Below, in pieces: positions 1 to 8,174 of a DNA stretch of 48,568 nt. The notes below the pieces were generated by a model. That model saw nothing but the letters and a program-made list of their open reading frames with translations, was not told where the DNA came from and ran no database searches. Each line of letters opens with the position of its first letter. Positions within the stretch are counted from its first letter, which is position 1. The translations under genes were made by a program, and so were the position numbers. The DNA comes from Cryomorphaceae bacterium (GTDB lineage: Bacteria > Bacteroidota > Bacteroidia > Flavobacteriales > Schleiferiaceae), in assembly GCA_020832345.1 (NCBI GenBank), contig JAFIEY010000251.1, positions 1 to 48,568 on the forward strand. The letters are read 5' to 3'.

Positions 1-629
1 GATCGGGTTTGTACCATTTGGTGAGATGTGTCGCTAATTGCAGGTCCCGGGGGATAAATATCCACCTGCCAAAGCAACTCTCCGTCATTGGTAAACTTTC
101 GGAGGTATATGTTTACATCATACGAAGGGAAGTGTTGTTCATCCCCCAAAACGAGAAAGAATTCCTTATAAGGATGGACGAATCGGATTATGCCTCTAAC
201 CGTGTCACTTCTTTTTTCCCAATGCCAAACCGAATCCAGATCAGGGCTTACTTTATAAAGGTACTGCACAAAAGGAAGCCCCTCACGCAGTCCACTAAAT
301 AAAATATTTGAGTCGCTTAGCACCTGTGTGGTTTCCCAAAATGCTGAAAAGTGAATGGGAAAATTATCCGAAAACGGGACGAAGTCTTTTTCAACCGTAC
401 CGTTGATATGAATCTTGGTAAAAACACTAGTAAATTGATTGGTGGGTAAACGAGCATGTACATAAGCAAAACTATCCAAAATGGTTAAGGTGTATCCAGA
501 GATATACTGTTCAAAAAATTTGTGATAACGGACATCGGGGTTTTGCTGCGCAAACACGGGAAAAACAAACAAAACAAGCAGACCCAAAAGGGTCTGCTTG
601 TGGATTTTAATTTGTTTTGTTTTTGTCAT
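1..629 (-). CDS. Secreted protein of unknown function, 3' end cut by the window edge
   Basis: Reading the minus strand from an ATG at 629 gives an open frame of 209 codons that runs off the left edge without a stop. The product starts with a typical signal peptide (MTKTKQIKIHKQ, a Leu/Val-rich core, then FPVFA before QQ), so it is exported. The mature part has no family I recognise; it contains phrases such as FTNDGELLWQVDIYPRD that recall secreted proteins narrating an event and may precede a T9SS sorting domain outside the window (inference). A terminator-like hairpin lies inside the signal-peptide codons (575-600). The plus-strand frame over the same bases is a shadow. Region 630-870 upstream is AT-rich and presumably holds the promoter, but I see no clear box. 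Confidence 0.7.
   Translation of the reverse strand, partial: MTKTKQIKIHKQTLLGLLVLFVFPVFAQQNPDVRYHKFFEQYISGYTLTILDSFAYVHARLPTNQFTSVFTKIHINGTVEKDFVPFSDNFPIHFSAFWETTQVLSDSNILFSGLREGLPFVQYLYKVSPDLDSVWHWEKRSDTVRGIIRFVHPYKEFFLVLGDEQHFPSYDVNIYLRKFTNDGELLWQVDIYPPGPAISDTSHQMVQTR
575..600 (-). promoter_or_regulatory. Terminator-like hairpin inside a signal-peptide coding region
   Basis: Bases 575-585 and 590-600 form a perfect 11-bp stem with a 4-base loop. On the minus strand the hairpin is followed by a T-rich tail (TTTTGTTTGTTTTT). It begins about 30 bases after the start codon of the truncated secreted protein, in the direction of transcription, so it could act as an intragenic attenuator; this is inferred from shape only. 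Confidence 0.45.
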
Positions 630-872
630 CGAATCAATTGCATGTTTTTCGTTTATCATTTCCCAGCCGGTGAAGTATTTTGGGATTGGCTAAAATACTG
701 AAAAAAAACCAAGAAATGTCGTTGATCGATAAAACACAATATTAAAAACGTTAAAGAGGAGTGGTTATTGTTTAACATTTAACTCTTAATATGATGTAAA
801 GATTAATTGTAAAGCAAAAATTTCAGGATTTAAAAGTCGTTTCAGAATTAAAAAAATAGACAATTCCACTTG

Positions 873-912
873 AAAAAAAAGCCCTGCAAGCATCACGCTT
901 ACAGGGCTTTAA
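873..912 (-). terminator. Rho-independent terminator downstream of tRNA-Leu
   Basis: GCCCTG (881-886) pairs with CAGGGC (902-907), and inside it AAGC (888-891) pairs with GCTT (897-900). On the minus strand the stem is followed by a run of T. It lies just 3' of the tRNA-Leu gene. Confidence 0.75.
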
Positions 913-923
913 TTTCTCAGTTG

Positions 924-1008
924 TGCCCGAGACGGGACTTGAACCCGTACGACCGCAATGGTCAAGGGATTTTAAGTCCCTCGTGTCTACCAATTCCACC
1001 ACCCGGGC
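924..1008 (-). tRNA. tRNA-Leu (anticodon TAA)
   Basis: On the minus strand the gene begins GCCCGGGTGG and folds as a cloverleaf. The 7-bp acceptor stem pairs GCCCGGG with CTCGGGC, there is a long variable arm as expected of a class II tRNA, the anticodon loop CTTAAAA reads TAA, and the T arm contains GGTTCAAGTCC. The discriminator is A at 924; CCA is not encoded. Confidence 0.95.
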
Positions 1009-1133
1009 TATTTGGGGCGGCAAATATAATTACAGTTTCCCGTTCATGGAAAGCTTTTTTTTTAAAATTTGAGGCAATATATCATTGCTGTAATAATATC
1101 CCTTTTAACCTTCCTCCTTACGGATATTTTGTG

Positions 1134-1141
1134 TAGATTTG
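1134..1141 (+). promoter_or_regulatory. Candidate Bacteroidota -7 box for the dioxygenase gene
   Basis: TAGATTTG matches the Bacteroidota -7 consensus TAnnTTTG and lies 26 bases before the ATG at 1167. There is no exact TTG at the -33 position, so this rests on the -7 box alone. Confidence 0.4.
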
Positions 1142-1166
1142 AAGCCACAATTTATACCCTTGAATT

Positions 1167-1697
1167 ATGGCAATAGCAGCACCTTTTAATCTTCATAAAT
1201 GGATTGAGGAAAATCGTCATTTGCTCAAACCACCCGTTGGCAATAAAAACCTTTATCCCGCAGGAACCGATTATATCGTTATGATTGTCGGCGGTCCAAA
1301 TGCACGTAAAGATTATCACTTCAATGAAACTGAAGAATTGTTTTATCAATTGGAAGGACAAATTACGGTGAAAATTCAGGAAGACAGAAAACCCCGGGAA
1401 GTTCATCTCGGACCGGGTGATATGTTTTTGCTGCCCCCAAATGTTCCGCATTCTCCCATTCGGTCTGAAGGTTCTGTCGGCTTGGTCGTGGAGCGCGTTC
1501 GCAAAGGAAAAGGAATGAAAGATGGCTTGATGTGGTTTTGTGACCATTGTAATCACAAACTCCACGAAACGTATTTTGAACTCAATAATATCGAAAATGA
1601 TTTTTTGCCCCGCTTTAAGGAATTTTACGGTAATGAGGAACTGAGAACTTGTGATGCTTGTGGGACTGTTATGGACGTTGATAAACGATTTACATAG
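1167..1697 (+). CDS. nbaC: 3-hydroxyanthranilate 3,4-dioxygenase
   Basis: This 176-residue cupin enzyme opens the ring of 3-hydroxyanthranilate to give 2-amino-3-carboxymuconate semialdehyde, the precursor of quinolinate and NAD in the kynurenine route. The residues seen fit the family closely: iron ligands H51, E57 and H95, substrate-binding R47 and R99, and a rubredoxin-like second metal site of C125, C128, C162 and C165 near the C-terminus. Length and four-cysteine tail match the bacterial form. No other kynurenine-pathway gene is next to it; the following gene is msrA. The start gives the conserved N-terminus (PFNLHKWIEENR). Confidence 0.95.
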   Translation: MAIAAPFNLHKWIEENRHLLKPPVGNKNLYPAGTDYIVMIVGGPNARKDYHFNETEELFYQLEGQITVKIQEDRKPREVHLGPGDMFLLPPNVPHSPIRSEGSVGLVVERVRKGKGMKDGLMWFCDHCNHKLHETYFELNNIENDFLPRFKEFYGNEELRTCDACGTVMDVDKRFT

Positions 1698-1790
1698 TCT
1701 TTGCACGGCAAATTTTGGTTGCGGAACCAACAACGGTAAATGAAACATTACACCTTGTTAAGTGTTCTCAAAAGAAAAATCAATTGTTCA

Positions 1791-2453
1791 ATGCGCAATA
1801 CATTTGCTTACTTGTTTTTGGTAGTGGCTGTTTTGGCTTCGGGTTATTTTATTTTAAAAATGCCGAGAGGGGAAGATGCCATTAAAGTTATTGCCAATTC
1901 AACACATTATCAATCTGCAATTTACGCTGAACAGTTTATCCAAATTAATGAATCTATGGAAAATTTAAATATCGATACGGCCATTTTTGCCTCCGGATGT
2001 TTTTGGGGTACCGAATACTACATGCAACGCGCCACGGGTGTGAAAAAAACCGAAGTTGGTTTCATCGGTGGACATGTTCCAAATCCCAGTTATAGTCAGG
2101 TTTGCACCGGAACAACTGGACATGCAGAAGCCGTTAGGGTAATTTTTGACCCGGAAAAAACCGATTTTGAAACCCTTTGTCGTTTGTTTTACGAAACCCA
2201 CGACCCTACCCAACTCAATCGCCAGGGGCCGGATGTTGGCTCACAATACAGATCGGCAATTTTCGTCAAGGACGACAAACAGCGAAAAGCCGCAGAAAAA
2301 CTCACCCGCCTCCTGATTGATCAAGGTTTGGAAGTGGTCACGGAAATCAATGAGATGAAACCATTTTATATTGCTGAGCAATACCACCAAAATTATTACA
2401 ACAATAAAGGTGGAACGCCTTATTGCCATTCTTACATCAAACGTTTTAAGTGA
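1791..2453 (+). CDS. msrA: Peptide methionine-S-sulfoxide reductase MsrA, membrane-anchored or exported
   Basis: MsrA reduces the S epimer of methionine sulfoxide in proteins. The catalytic GCFWG motif is present (Cys codon at 1998-2000), followed by family segments TEVGFIGGHVPNPSY, GHAEAV, FYETHDPTQLNRQGPDVGSQYRS and, near the end, EQYHQNYY. The frame is open from 1740, but I chose the ATG at 1791 because it begins a clean hydrophobic leader (MRNTFAYLFLVVAVLASGYF) of a signal-anchor type. The roughly 60-residue extension before the catalytic domain suggests repair of periplasmic or envelope proteins (inference). No MsrB domain is fused to it. Confidence 0.93.
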   Translation: MRNTFAYLFLVVAVLASGYFILKMPRGEDAIKVIANSTHYQSAIYAEQFIQINESMENLNIDTAIFASGCFWGTEYYMQRATGVKKTEVGFIGGHVPNPSYSQVCTGTTGHAEAVRVIFDPEKTDFETLCRLFYETHDPTQLNRQGPDVGSQYRSAIFVKDDKQRKAAEKLTRLLIDQGLEVVTEINEMKPFYIAEQYHQNYYNNKGGTPYCHSYIKRFK

Positions 2454-2546
2454 TGGATTCCATTCGGGACAATCAGCGTTTTGAATTGTTTAAGTAGAAG
2501 GTCGTGATATAATGCCGTAGGATTGTCAACAAATCAATTTGAAAAT

Positions 2547-3527
2547 ATGAAATTTCCAGTCTGTTTTTTCGGAACCCTCGCATTGCTGATTTTTAGTCGG
2601 GTAGAATTTGCTAATGCGCATGATGGGAAATCGCCCATCGGCATAGTCATTCACGGAGGTGCCGGAAACGGGATTTCTCCGGGTAATTTAGGTGCAAGAG
2701 GGGTGGACTATGAAAAAGCACTGGAAGAGACGGTAATATTCGGGTATTCCATGTTGCAGGATGGCGCCACAGCGGTTCAGGTGGTTGCTGCGGTGATTGC
2801 CATGCTCGAAGACAACCCCTTATTCAACGCTGGAAAAGGTGCAGTTGCCAATAGCGATGGTGAAATATTTCACGACGCTTCTATTATGGAGGGTGGAACC
2901 AGAAACGCCGGCGCAGTTGCCGGTATATTTGGCCCCAAAAACCCTATTTTGGGGGCTTTGGCCGTAATGGATGCCAGTCCTCATGTGATGTTGATTGGGG
3001 AGGGGGCGGAAGATTTTTGTCGTACGCAGGGATTGTATTTTCTCACGCCGGAAGAAAAACAACAATACCTCGATGCCGTTCGAAAGCCACAAACCCCGGA
3101 CGATAAAAAGCGGGGCACCGTTGGGTGTGTGGTATTGGATATGAACGGAAATTTAGCTGCGGGCACTTCTACTGGCGGCACTACTAAAAAATTACCAGGC
3201 AGGGTTGGTGACAGTCCCATCATAGGTGCCGGGACTTATGCCGACAACCGAACCTGTGCCGTAAGTGCTACAGGACATGGAGAGTACTTTATTCGTTCCG
3301 TCGGTGCCTACGCTATATCCGCAGCCATGTTGCTTTTGGAAATGGACTTGCATTCTGCGGTTCAGTATTCTATGGACGAAGTGGAAAGTCTTGGCGGTGA
3401 CGGAGGTTTTATCGCCATTGACCGAAACGGGATTTTCTCATGGGGTTTTAACACCACGGGAATGTTTCGCGCAGCCCGCACCAGTGGGATGGTAAACCCT
3501 TTGGTGGAGTTGTATGGGGAACGGTGA
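2547..3527 (+). CDS. Exported isoaspartyl peptidase / L-asparaginase (Ntn-hydrolase family)
   Basis: This 326-residue protein belongs to the plant-type asparaginase family, which removes isoaspartyl residues from peptides and hydrolyses asparagine after autocleavage. The cleavage site and nucleophile are visible as KKRGTVG with Thr191; other family segments are IHGGAG near residue 36, NAGKGAV, DASIMEG, and the glycine-rich GGTTKKLPGRVGDSPIIGAGTYAD. A signal peptide (MKFPVCFFGTLALLIF..ANA) places it in the periplasm. The frame also runs upstream to a TTG at 2523, but the ATG at 2547 starts the signal peptide. Asparaginase and isoaspartyl dipeptidase activities cannot be separated by sequence. 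Confidence 0.92.
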   Translation: MKFPVCFFGTLALLIFSRVEFANAHDGKSPIGIVIHGGAGNGISPGNLGARGVDYEKALEETVIFGYSMLQDGATAVQVVAAVIAMLEDNPLFNAGKGAVANSDGEIFHDASIMEGGTRNAGAVAGIFGPKNPILGALAVMDASPHVMLIGEGAEDFCRTQGLYFLTPEEKQQYLDAVRKPQTPDDKKRGTVGCVVLDMNGNLAAGTSTGGTTKKLPGRVGDSPIIGAGTYADNRTCAVSATGHGEYFIRSVGAYAISAAMLLLEMDLHSAVQYSMDEVESLGGDGGFIAIDRNGIFSWGFNTTGMFRAARTSGMVNPLVELYGER

Positions 3528-3558
3528 GGTTTTGAATATTCAGGGTTTTACAATGCCT

Positions 3559-3969
3559 TTATTCTGGCTTATTTTTCTCTACCCACTGCTCTATTATACC
3601 CTTAATATCCGGTTTAAAATAATTCGGACCTTTAAGGATTTTTCCGTCTTCCCTAAAAATGGGTTTCCCGTCTGCGCCTAATTTGGACATGTTAGACCTT
3701 TGAATTTCCTCAAAAACCTCTTCGATGACATCCTGAAGTCCGTGTTTGAGAATTGTGCCACACAAAATGTACATCATATCCCCTAGGGCATCCGCAATTT
3801 CTACGAGGTCACCATTGCGGGCGGCTTCTAAATATTCTTCATTTTCTTCGCGCATCAGCGTATATCGGAGCAGAAAAGTATCTGTGGGAACTTCCGAAAT
3901 CGGTTGGGATTCATTACCTATCTCAAAGAGATCGTGAAACTTGGCTACATGGTCAATTTGTTTTCGCAT
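3559..3969 (-). CDS. MazG-like nucleotide pyrophosphohydrolase (PRA-PH superfamily)
   Basis: The 136-residue protein has the all-alpha pyrophosphohydrolase signature: acidic helix REENEEYLEA near residue 40 and a second helix EIADALGDMMYIL near residue 57, which together supply the Mg-binding Glu/Asp set (EExxE and ExxD). Such enzymes hydrolyse nucleoside triphosphates or phosphoribosyl-ATP to the monophosphate and pyrophosphate. The C-terminal segment SNMSKLGADGKPIFREDGKILKGPNY is typical of the house-cleaning subfamily rather than HisE. It is transcribed convergently with the asparaginase gene and divergently from the small membrane protein at 4026. The substrate is unknown. Confidence 0.85.
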   Translation of the reverse strand: MRKQIDHVAKFHDLFEIGNESQPISEVPTDTFLLRYTLMREENEEYLEAARNGDLVEIADALGDMMYILCGTILKHGLQDVIEEVFEEIQRSNMSKLGADGKPIFREDGKILKGPNYFKPDIKGIIEQWVEKNKPE

Positions 3970-3997
3970 TGTTCAAACTTTTTATTTTATGCTTTCG

Positions 3998-4005
3998 TAC
4001 CTTTG
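3998..4005 (+). promoter_or_regulatory. Candidate -7 box for the small membrane protein
   Basis: TACCTTTG fits TAnnTTTG and lies 20 bases before the ATG at 4026, in the divergent intergenic space. No exact -33 TTG is seen. Confidence 0.4.
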
Positions 4006-4025
4006 AAGCCACAAAGAAAAGCAAA

Positions 4026-4223
4026 ATGATCGACAAAGACATCATCGGAACGGGCCATTGGATTTTTGCGGGTATCACCATCGCCGCCTTTATCGTTTTT
4101 TTATTTTGGAGTTATAAAAAAGACGCACCGGTTCACAAAGTATCCTACAAAGGTATTTCCATGTTTTTGCTGGTGATTTTGATTATCTTTTTTGTATTGT
4201 TTATTTTTAAACGATTGTTCTAG
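4026..4223 (+). CDS. Small two-helix membrane protein, unknown function
   Basis: A 65-residue protein with two hydrophobic helices (about residues 12-29 and 46-62) separated by a basic loop (YKKDAPVHKVSYKG), ending in FKRLF. The frame is open further upstream, but that part overlaps the divergent MazG-like gene; the ATG at 4026 directly follows a promoter-like box. Small membrane proteins of this shape are common in Bacteroidota; I cannot assign a role. Confidence 0.65.
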   Translation: MIDKDIIGTGHWIFAGITIAAFIVFLFWSYKKDAPVHKVSYKGISMFLLVILIIFFVLFIFKRLF

Positions 4224-4383
4224 TTTTCTGTTGATTTGATATGCAGATGGCAATTTTGTAAAGACATTGCGCGTATGCTGTCCTAGAATCTAACCGTTGG
4301 TGTGAAATCCAAAATGTCTTAATTTATGTCGATATGGATGGCGTTTATCACGATTAGAATTATTCATTAAAGAATTAACTTAT

Positions 4384-5049
4384 ATGCAACACTGGACTAC
4401 CGAATCTCTTAAGCGCGTTTTTCCCCAATTTAGCTTACCCCTTTTAGAAGAAATAGCCCAATCCGCGTTTTTTATGGAAATAGCCGCCGGGGATGTACTT
4501 GCCCAAACGGATGCCTACGTCAAAAACGGAATGATCATTATTGAAGGATCCGTAAAAGTATATCGCGAAGGTGAGGACGGTTCTTCGTTCTTTGTATATT
4601 TCTTGCAGCCCGGAAATGTTTGTTCGATGTCAATTTCGTGTGGATTGTACAACCGACAGTTTAATGTAAAAGCGGTGGCTGAAGACGACGCTACGGTGGT
4701 TAGTATTCCGCCACAGAAGCTTCGCGCATGGATGAACGATTACCCCGAGTGGGTTGAGTTCATCATTGGAAGTTATCGGCAGCGTTTTGAAGACTTGCTA
4801 GATGCACTGGACCAGGTTTCCTTTCTCAAACTCGACGAGCGTTTGTGGAATTATCTTCAAAGCATGCGTACCAAAAACAGCGGTGCTGACGTTCTTAAAA
4901 TATCTCATCAAGAAATTGCCAACGACCTAAATAGCACGAGGGAGGTTATTTCGCGACTTTTAAAAGTGATGGAAAATGAAGGGTTTTTAGAAACCGGTCG
5001 GGGAAAAATCAACTTTTTAGCCAAATTTGATCAGCCTTATGGATTATAA
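4384..5049 (+). CDS. Crp/Fnr-family transcriptional regulator
   Basis: The 221-residue protein has an N-terminal cyclic-nucleotide-binding-like beta barrel (about residues 20-120; GDVLAQTD, IIIEGSVKVYREGEDG) and a C-terminal winged helix (about 160-215) with the recognition region ISHQEIANDLNSTREVISRLLKVMENEGFL. The cAMP-contact residues of true Crp and the cysteines of Fnr are not evident, so the effector is unknown; Bacteroidota have many such regulators. Its 3' end overlaps the start of the next gene by 11 bases, so the two are translated together and the hydrolase is a likely co-regulated partner. Confidence 0.9.
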   Translation: MQHWTTESLKRVFPQFSLPLLEEIAQSAFFMEIAAGDVLAQTDAYVKNGMIIIEGSVKVYREGEDGSSFFVYFLQPGNVCSMSISCGLYNRQFNVKAVAEDDATVVSIPPQKLRAWMNDYPEWVEFIIGSYRQRFEDLLDALDQVSFLKLDERLWNYLQSMRTKNSGADVLKISHQEIANDLNSTREVISRLLKVMENEGFLETGRGKINFLAKFDQPYGL

Positions 5050-6250
5050 AACTACCCTTTTGTTTGGATTTTTGTTTTTTCATTTTTCACTTTTGGGCCA
5101 ACGCCCTGAACCCTACTTGATGACCGAAGCATTTTACGATGCGGAGGTGTATGCCAAAAAGCTAAATTGGGATTTATCGGAGGTAAACCTCTACGCGGAT
5201 ATTTTTGAACCGGAACGCGAAGGGGATATTTTACGACCGCTCATTATTATGGTGCCGGATGCTTATTTCACCTTATCCCGGGAATCTTTGGAGGCATTGG
5301 ATGAGACGGCCCATTATCTCGCCTCATGCGGATATGTGGTGGCCAGTATTCAGTATCGTCAGGGGATGGACCACGATGCGAATAAGCTGCTTGAGGATGA
5401 GTTTGTTCGGGCAATGGCACGTTCGGTGCAAGATATTTATTCCGCCATCGATTATTTTAGGGAAGATGCACTTCGAGGTGCAAATTCATATCAAATCAAC
5501 GCGGATAAGGTTCTGTTGCTCGGGTATTCTTCCGGTGGAATAGCAGCACTTCACGCAGGTAAATATTATTTGGAAAACAACACCACTGCTCGAATCCGTC
5601 GGCTTATTGCTGAGGTTGGGGGTTGGGGTGAAACGGAAAGAAAAGAAACCATTCGCAAATCCATAAGAGGTGTGGCGGTTATTGCCGGAGGGGTTCTGGA
5701 TACTTTGATGTATGCGCCGCAAGATAGAACACCTGTATTAAAAATTGCCGGAGAGGCAGATAGTATTATTCCACCGTGGTATGGAGATATGATTGTGGCC
5801 GGGCTTCCGCTAGGGCCTTTTTTCGGGCCGTATTCGGTTAACCAACAAATGAAATCTCGTCAAAAGCGAATTGAATTTTTATTGCTGGAGGATACAGACC
5901 ACACATTAAACAATTTTTCACAATTGGAAATAATTACGCCGGTGGTGGCAGAGTTTTTTGTGGAAGCATTGGAAATGTTGCCCAGCGGAAAAAACTATGA
6001 ACGTCCGCCATCTTCAATTCTCACGCGAGAGACAAACGAGCGTAGAAATCGGATTTTGGTAAATTTGCCCAAAGATTGGGTGAAACCGGTAAGTTTACGC
6101 GTAATAAATGGTAGCAATGAGGAAGTTTTTCGCAAAACTGAAGTCTTTCCAGATGACGAAATTCCGGTTGAAGGATGGTTGCCGGGGACTTATATGTTTA
6201 AGTTTACTTATGGGAATAAATTGAAGGTTGTCCGATATACCGTCAACTAA
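5039..6250 (+). CDS. Exported alpha/beta hydrolase, carboxylesterase-like
   Basis: Starting at the ATG inside the end of the regulator gene, this 403-residue protein has a signal peptide (MDYKTTLLFGFLFFHFSLLGQ) and an alpha/beta hydrolase fold. The nucleophile elbow is GYSSGG with Ser164, preceded by LIIMVPD and VVASIQYRQG and followed by a late segment EDTDHTLNN that can supply the catalytic His. After about residue 325 comes a short beta-rich tail (ILVNLPKDWVKP...LPGTYMFKFTYGNKLKVVRYTVN) that resembles a T9SS type A sorting domain, though shorter than usual. A related but distinct hydrolase with a clear sorting domain is at 24119. The substrate is unknown; an esterase or peptidase role is inferred from the fold. 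Confidence 0.82.
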   Translation: MDYKTTLLFGFLFFHFSLLGQRPEPYLMTEAFYDAEVYAKKLNWDLSEVNLYADIFEPEREGDILRPLIIMVPDAYFTLSRESLEALDETAHYLASCGYVVASIQYRQGMDHDANKLLEDEFVRAMARSVQDIYSAIDYFREDALRGANSYQINADKVLLLGYSSGGIAALHAGKYYLENNTTARIRRLIAEVGGWGETERKETIRKSIRGVAVIAGGVLDTLMYAPQDRTPVLKIAGEADSIIPPWYGDMIVAGLPLGPFFGPYSVNQQMKSRQKRIEFLLLEDTDHTLNNFSQLEIITPVVAEFFVEALEMLPSGKNYERPPSSILTRETNERRNRILVNLPKDWVKPVSLRVINGSNEEVFRKTEVFPDDEIPVEGWLPGTYMFKFTYGNKLKVVRYTVN

Positions 6251-6339
6251 AAATTATTTTCCCTAGAAAAGATTTGCACAATTTCACCTGTAGGTTCATA
6301 ATATTTATGCCTATTTTTACTGCCAAAAATTAAATTACA

Positions 6340-7497
6340 ATGTCGAGAATTCTCATAGCCGAAGACGAGCAGGCCATCCGCAATGTGCTTACCAATATAC
6401 TCAAAGAAGAAAACAGTGATTTCATCATTGAAACGGCAGACAACGGACGAATTGCCATTGACATGCTTAAGGAAAATGAATACGATCTGTTGATTTGTGA
6501 TATTAAAATGCCAGAAATGGATGGGGTTGATGTTCTGGATAGGTTGCCGTTAATCAGTCCGGAAACCACCGTGGTGATGATTACCGGACACGGAGATATT
6601 GATTTGGCTGTGGATTGCATGCGCAAAGGTGCTTTTGACTTTATCCCCAAACCCCCAGATCTCAACCGACTGTTGACTTCTGTTCGCAATGCGCTGGATA
6701 AATCTACGCTGCAAGCCGAAAATACCAGATTGCGCAAAAAGGTCAATCGCAAATACACCATGATCGGTCAGTCAGATGCTTTGGAGAATATCCGAAAAAT
6801 GATAGATAAAATTGCCCCTACGGATGCCAGGGTGATGATTGCCGGGCCAAATGGTACGGGAAAAGAATTGGTTGCCCACGCGATTCACGCCCAAAGTGAA
6901 CGGAGCAAAAAGCCTTTAATAGAGGTCAATTGCGCAGCCATTCCCTCGGAACTTATCGAAAGCGAATTGTTTGGCCATAAAAAAGGCGCTTTTACTTCTG
7001 CGGTAAAAGATCGCAAGGGCAAGTTTGAACTCGCAGATGGTGGGACGCTGTTTCTCGACGAAATTGGCGATATGAGTTTGTCGGCTCAGGCCAAGGTGCT
7101 TCGCGCACTTCAGGAAGGCAAAATCACACCGGTTGGCGGAGATAAGTCCATCAAAGTGGATGTTCGGGTTTTGGCGGCCACCAATAAAGATTTGAAGAAG
7201 GAAATTGCAGAAGGGAATTTTCGGGAAGACCTATATCACAGGTTGGCAGTGATTTTAATAAACGTGCCTTCATTGGACGATAGAAAGGAAGATATCCCCA
7301 TTTTGGCCGAACATTTCACCAATCTTCTGGCGGAAGATCAAGGGATGATTGGGAAGCAGTTTAGTGCCGAAGCCTTAAAAGCGCTGCAAAAACGTTCTTG
7401 GACCGGAAATATTCGCGAGCTTCGCAATGTTGTGGAGCGGCTGATGATTCTCGGTGGAGATCAAATTTCTGAGCAGGATGTAAATACTTATGCGTAA
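6340..7497 (+). CDS. Sigma-54-dependent response regulator lacking a DNA-binding domain
   Basis: The 385-residue protein has a receiver domain (residues 1-120, phosphoacceptor D54, conserved Lys104) and a sigma-54-activating AAA+ domain (about 140-370). Walker A reads GPNGTGKE near 169, the sigma-54 contact loop is GAFTSA at 216-221 instead of the usual GAFTGA, and Walker B is [11 protein letters not shown] near 234. The protein ends about 20 residues after [12 protein letters not shown], so the Fis-type helix-turn-helix of NtrC is missing. It may act from solution without an enhancer site. No partner kinase is adjacent. Confidence 0.9.
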   Translation: MSRILIAEDEQAIRNVLTNILKEENSDFIIETADNGRIAIDMLKENEYDLLICDIKMPEMDGVDVLDRLPLISPETTVVMITGHGDIDLAVDCMRKGAFDFIPKPPDLNRLLTSVRNALDKSTLQAENTRLRKKVNRKYTMIGQSDALENIRKMIDKIAPTDARVMIAGPNGTGKELVAHAIHAQSERSKKPLIEVNCAAIPSELIESELFGHKKGAFTSAVKDRKGKFELADGGTLFLDEIGDMSLSAQAKVLRALQEGKITPVGGDKSIKVDVRVLAATNKDLKKEIAEGNFREDLYHRLAVILINVPSLDDRKEDIPILAEHFTNLLAEDQGMIGKQFSAEALKALQKRSWTGNIRELRNVVERLMILGGDQISEQDVNTYA

Positions 7498-7521
7498 ATT
7501 TATTATTTTTTTTCTTGACCA

Positions 7522-8167
7522 ATGAAAAATAGATTTGTAATTCTTAGTTTGTTGTTTCCATTTTTTGCCATGGCCCAAGAAGTAGCCGTAACAGAAAGAG
7601 GGGATAGTGTAGTTTTATATGCCAATGGCACATGGGATTATTACGATAATTATATTAGCGGCGGCGAGGAGATCCCGGAAATACCATTGAATGATAAGGC
7701 ATTTAACAAACCTGAAAATGCCGGTAAAAAAATCAATGGCGCCAACAACTTTTACCAGGTTTGGTATAATGAAAAAAGCTGGAAACGAATTCCCCCCCGG
7801 AGACCTTAATCCCGAAGCAGACATTGCCCTGCAGTTCCTCCACAGTGATATTTATGCCATGGTCATTTATGAAGAATTGGAAGTTCCCATAGAATATCTT
7901 TCCAATCTTGCCGTGGAAAACGCCTTAAATATTGCCTCCGATATTGTGGTGGTAATGAAGGAATATCGAATAGTAAATGGGGAGAAAGTAATTTGCATGC
8001 GAATGGATGGCACCATGCAGGGTATGAAAATATCGTATATGACGTATTTCTTTTCGGGGGATGATGGTTCTCTACAGTTTCATGTTTTTACCGGACAGAA
8101 ATTGGTAGAAAAACATATAGAGGAAATTGAAAAACTACTCAATGGTTTGATGGTAAATTTAGATTGA
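7522..8167 (+). pseudogene. Exported protein of unknown function, frameshifted at a C7 tract
   Basis: Two reading frames join into one plausible protein. The first (7522-7809) starts with signal peptide MKNRFVILSLLFPFFAMAQ and reads to KRIPP; it then leaves frame in the run of seven C at 7792-7798 and stops at 7809. The second frame continues from GDLNPEADIAL at 7799 to the stop at 8167, with a well-formed alpha/beta sequence (VIYEELEVPIEYLSNLAVENA...FTGQKLVEKHIEEIEKLL). With six C the frame would be continuous, giving about 214 residues. This is either a sequencing indel, a recent mutation or a phase-variable tract. The family is unknown; the N-terminal part resembles small exported proteins with an SVVLYANGTWDYYD motif. 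Confidence 0.75.
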
Positions 8168-8174
8168 AGCACAA

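Noticed and set aside
9-302. Plus-strand open frame of 97 codons at the left edge
   Set aside because: It is antisense to the truncated secreted-protein gene, which has a proper signal peptide and an unbroken frame over 209 codons.
3753-4025. Upstream extension of the small membrane protein at 4026 to a 156-codon frame
   Set aside because: The extra part is antisense to the well-supported MazG-like gene and has no protein-like features; the promoter-like box lies after it.
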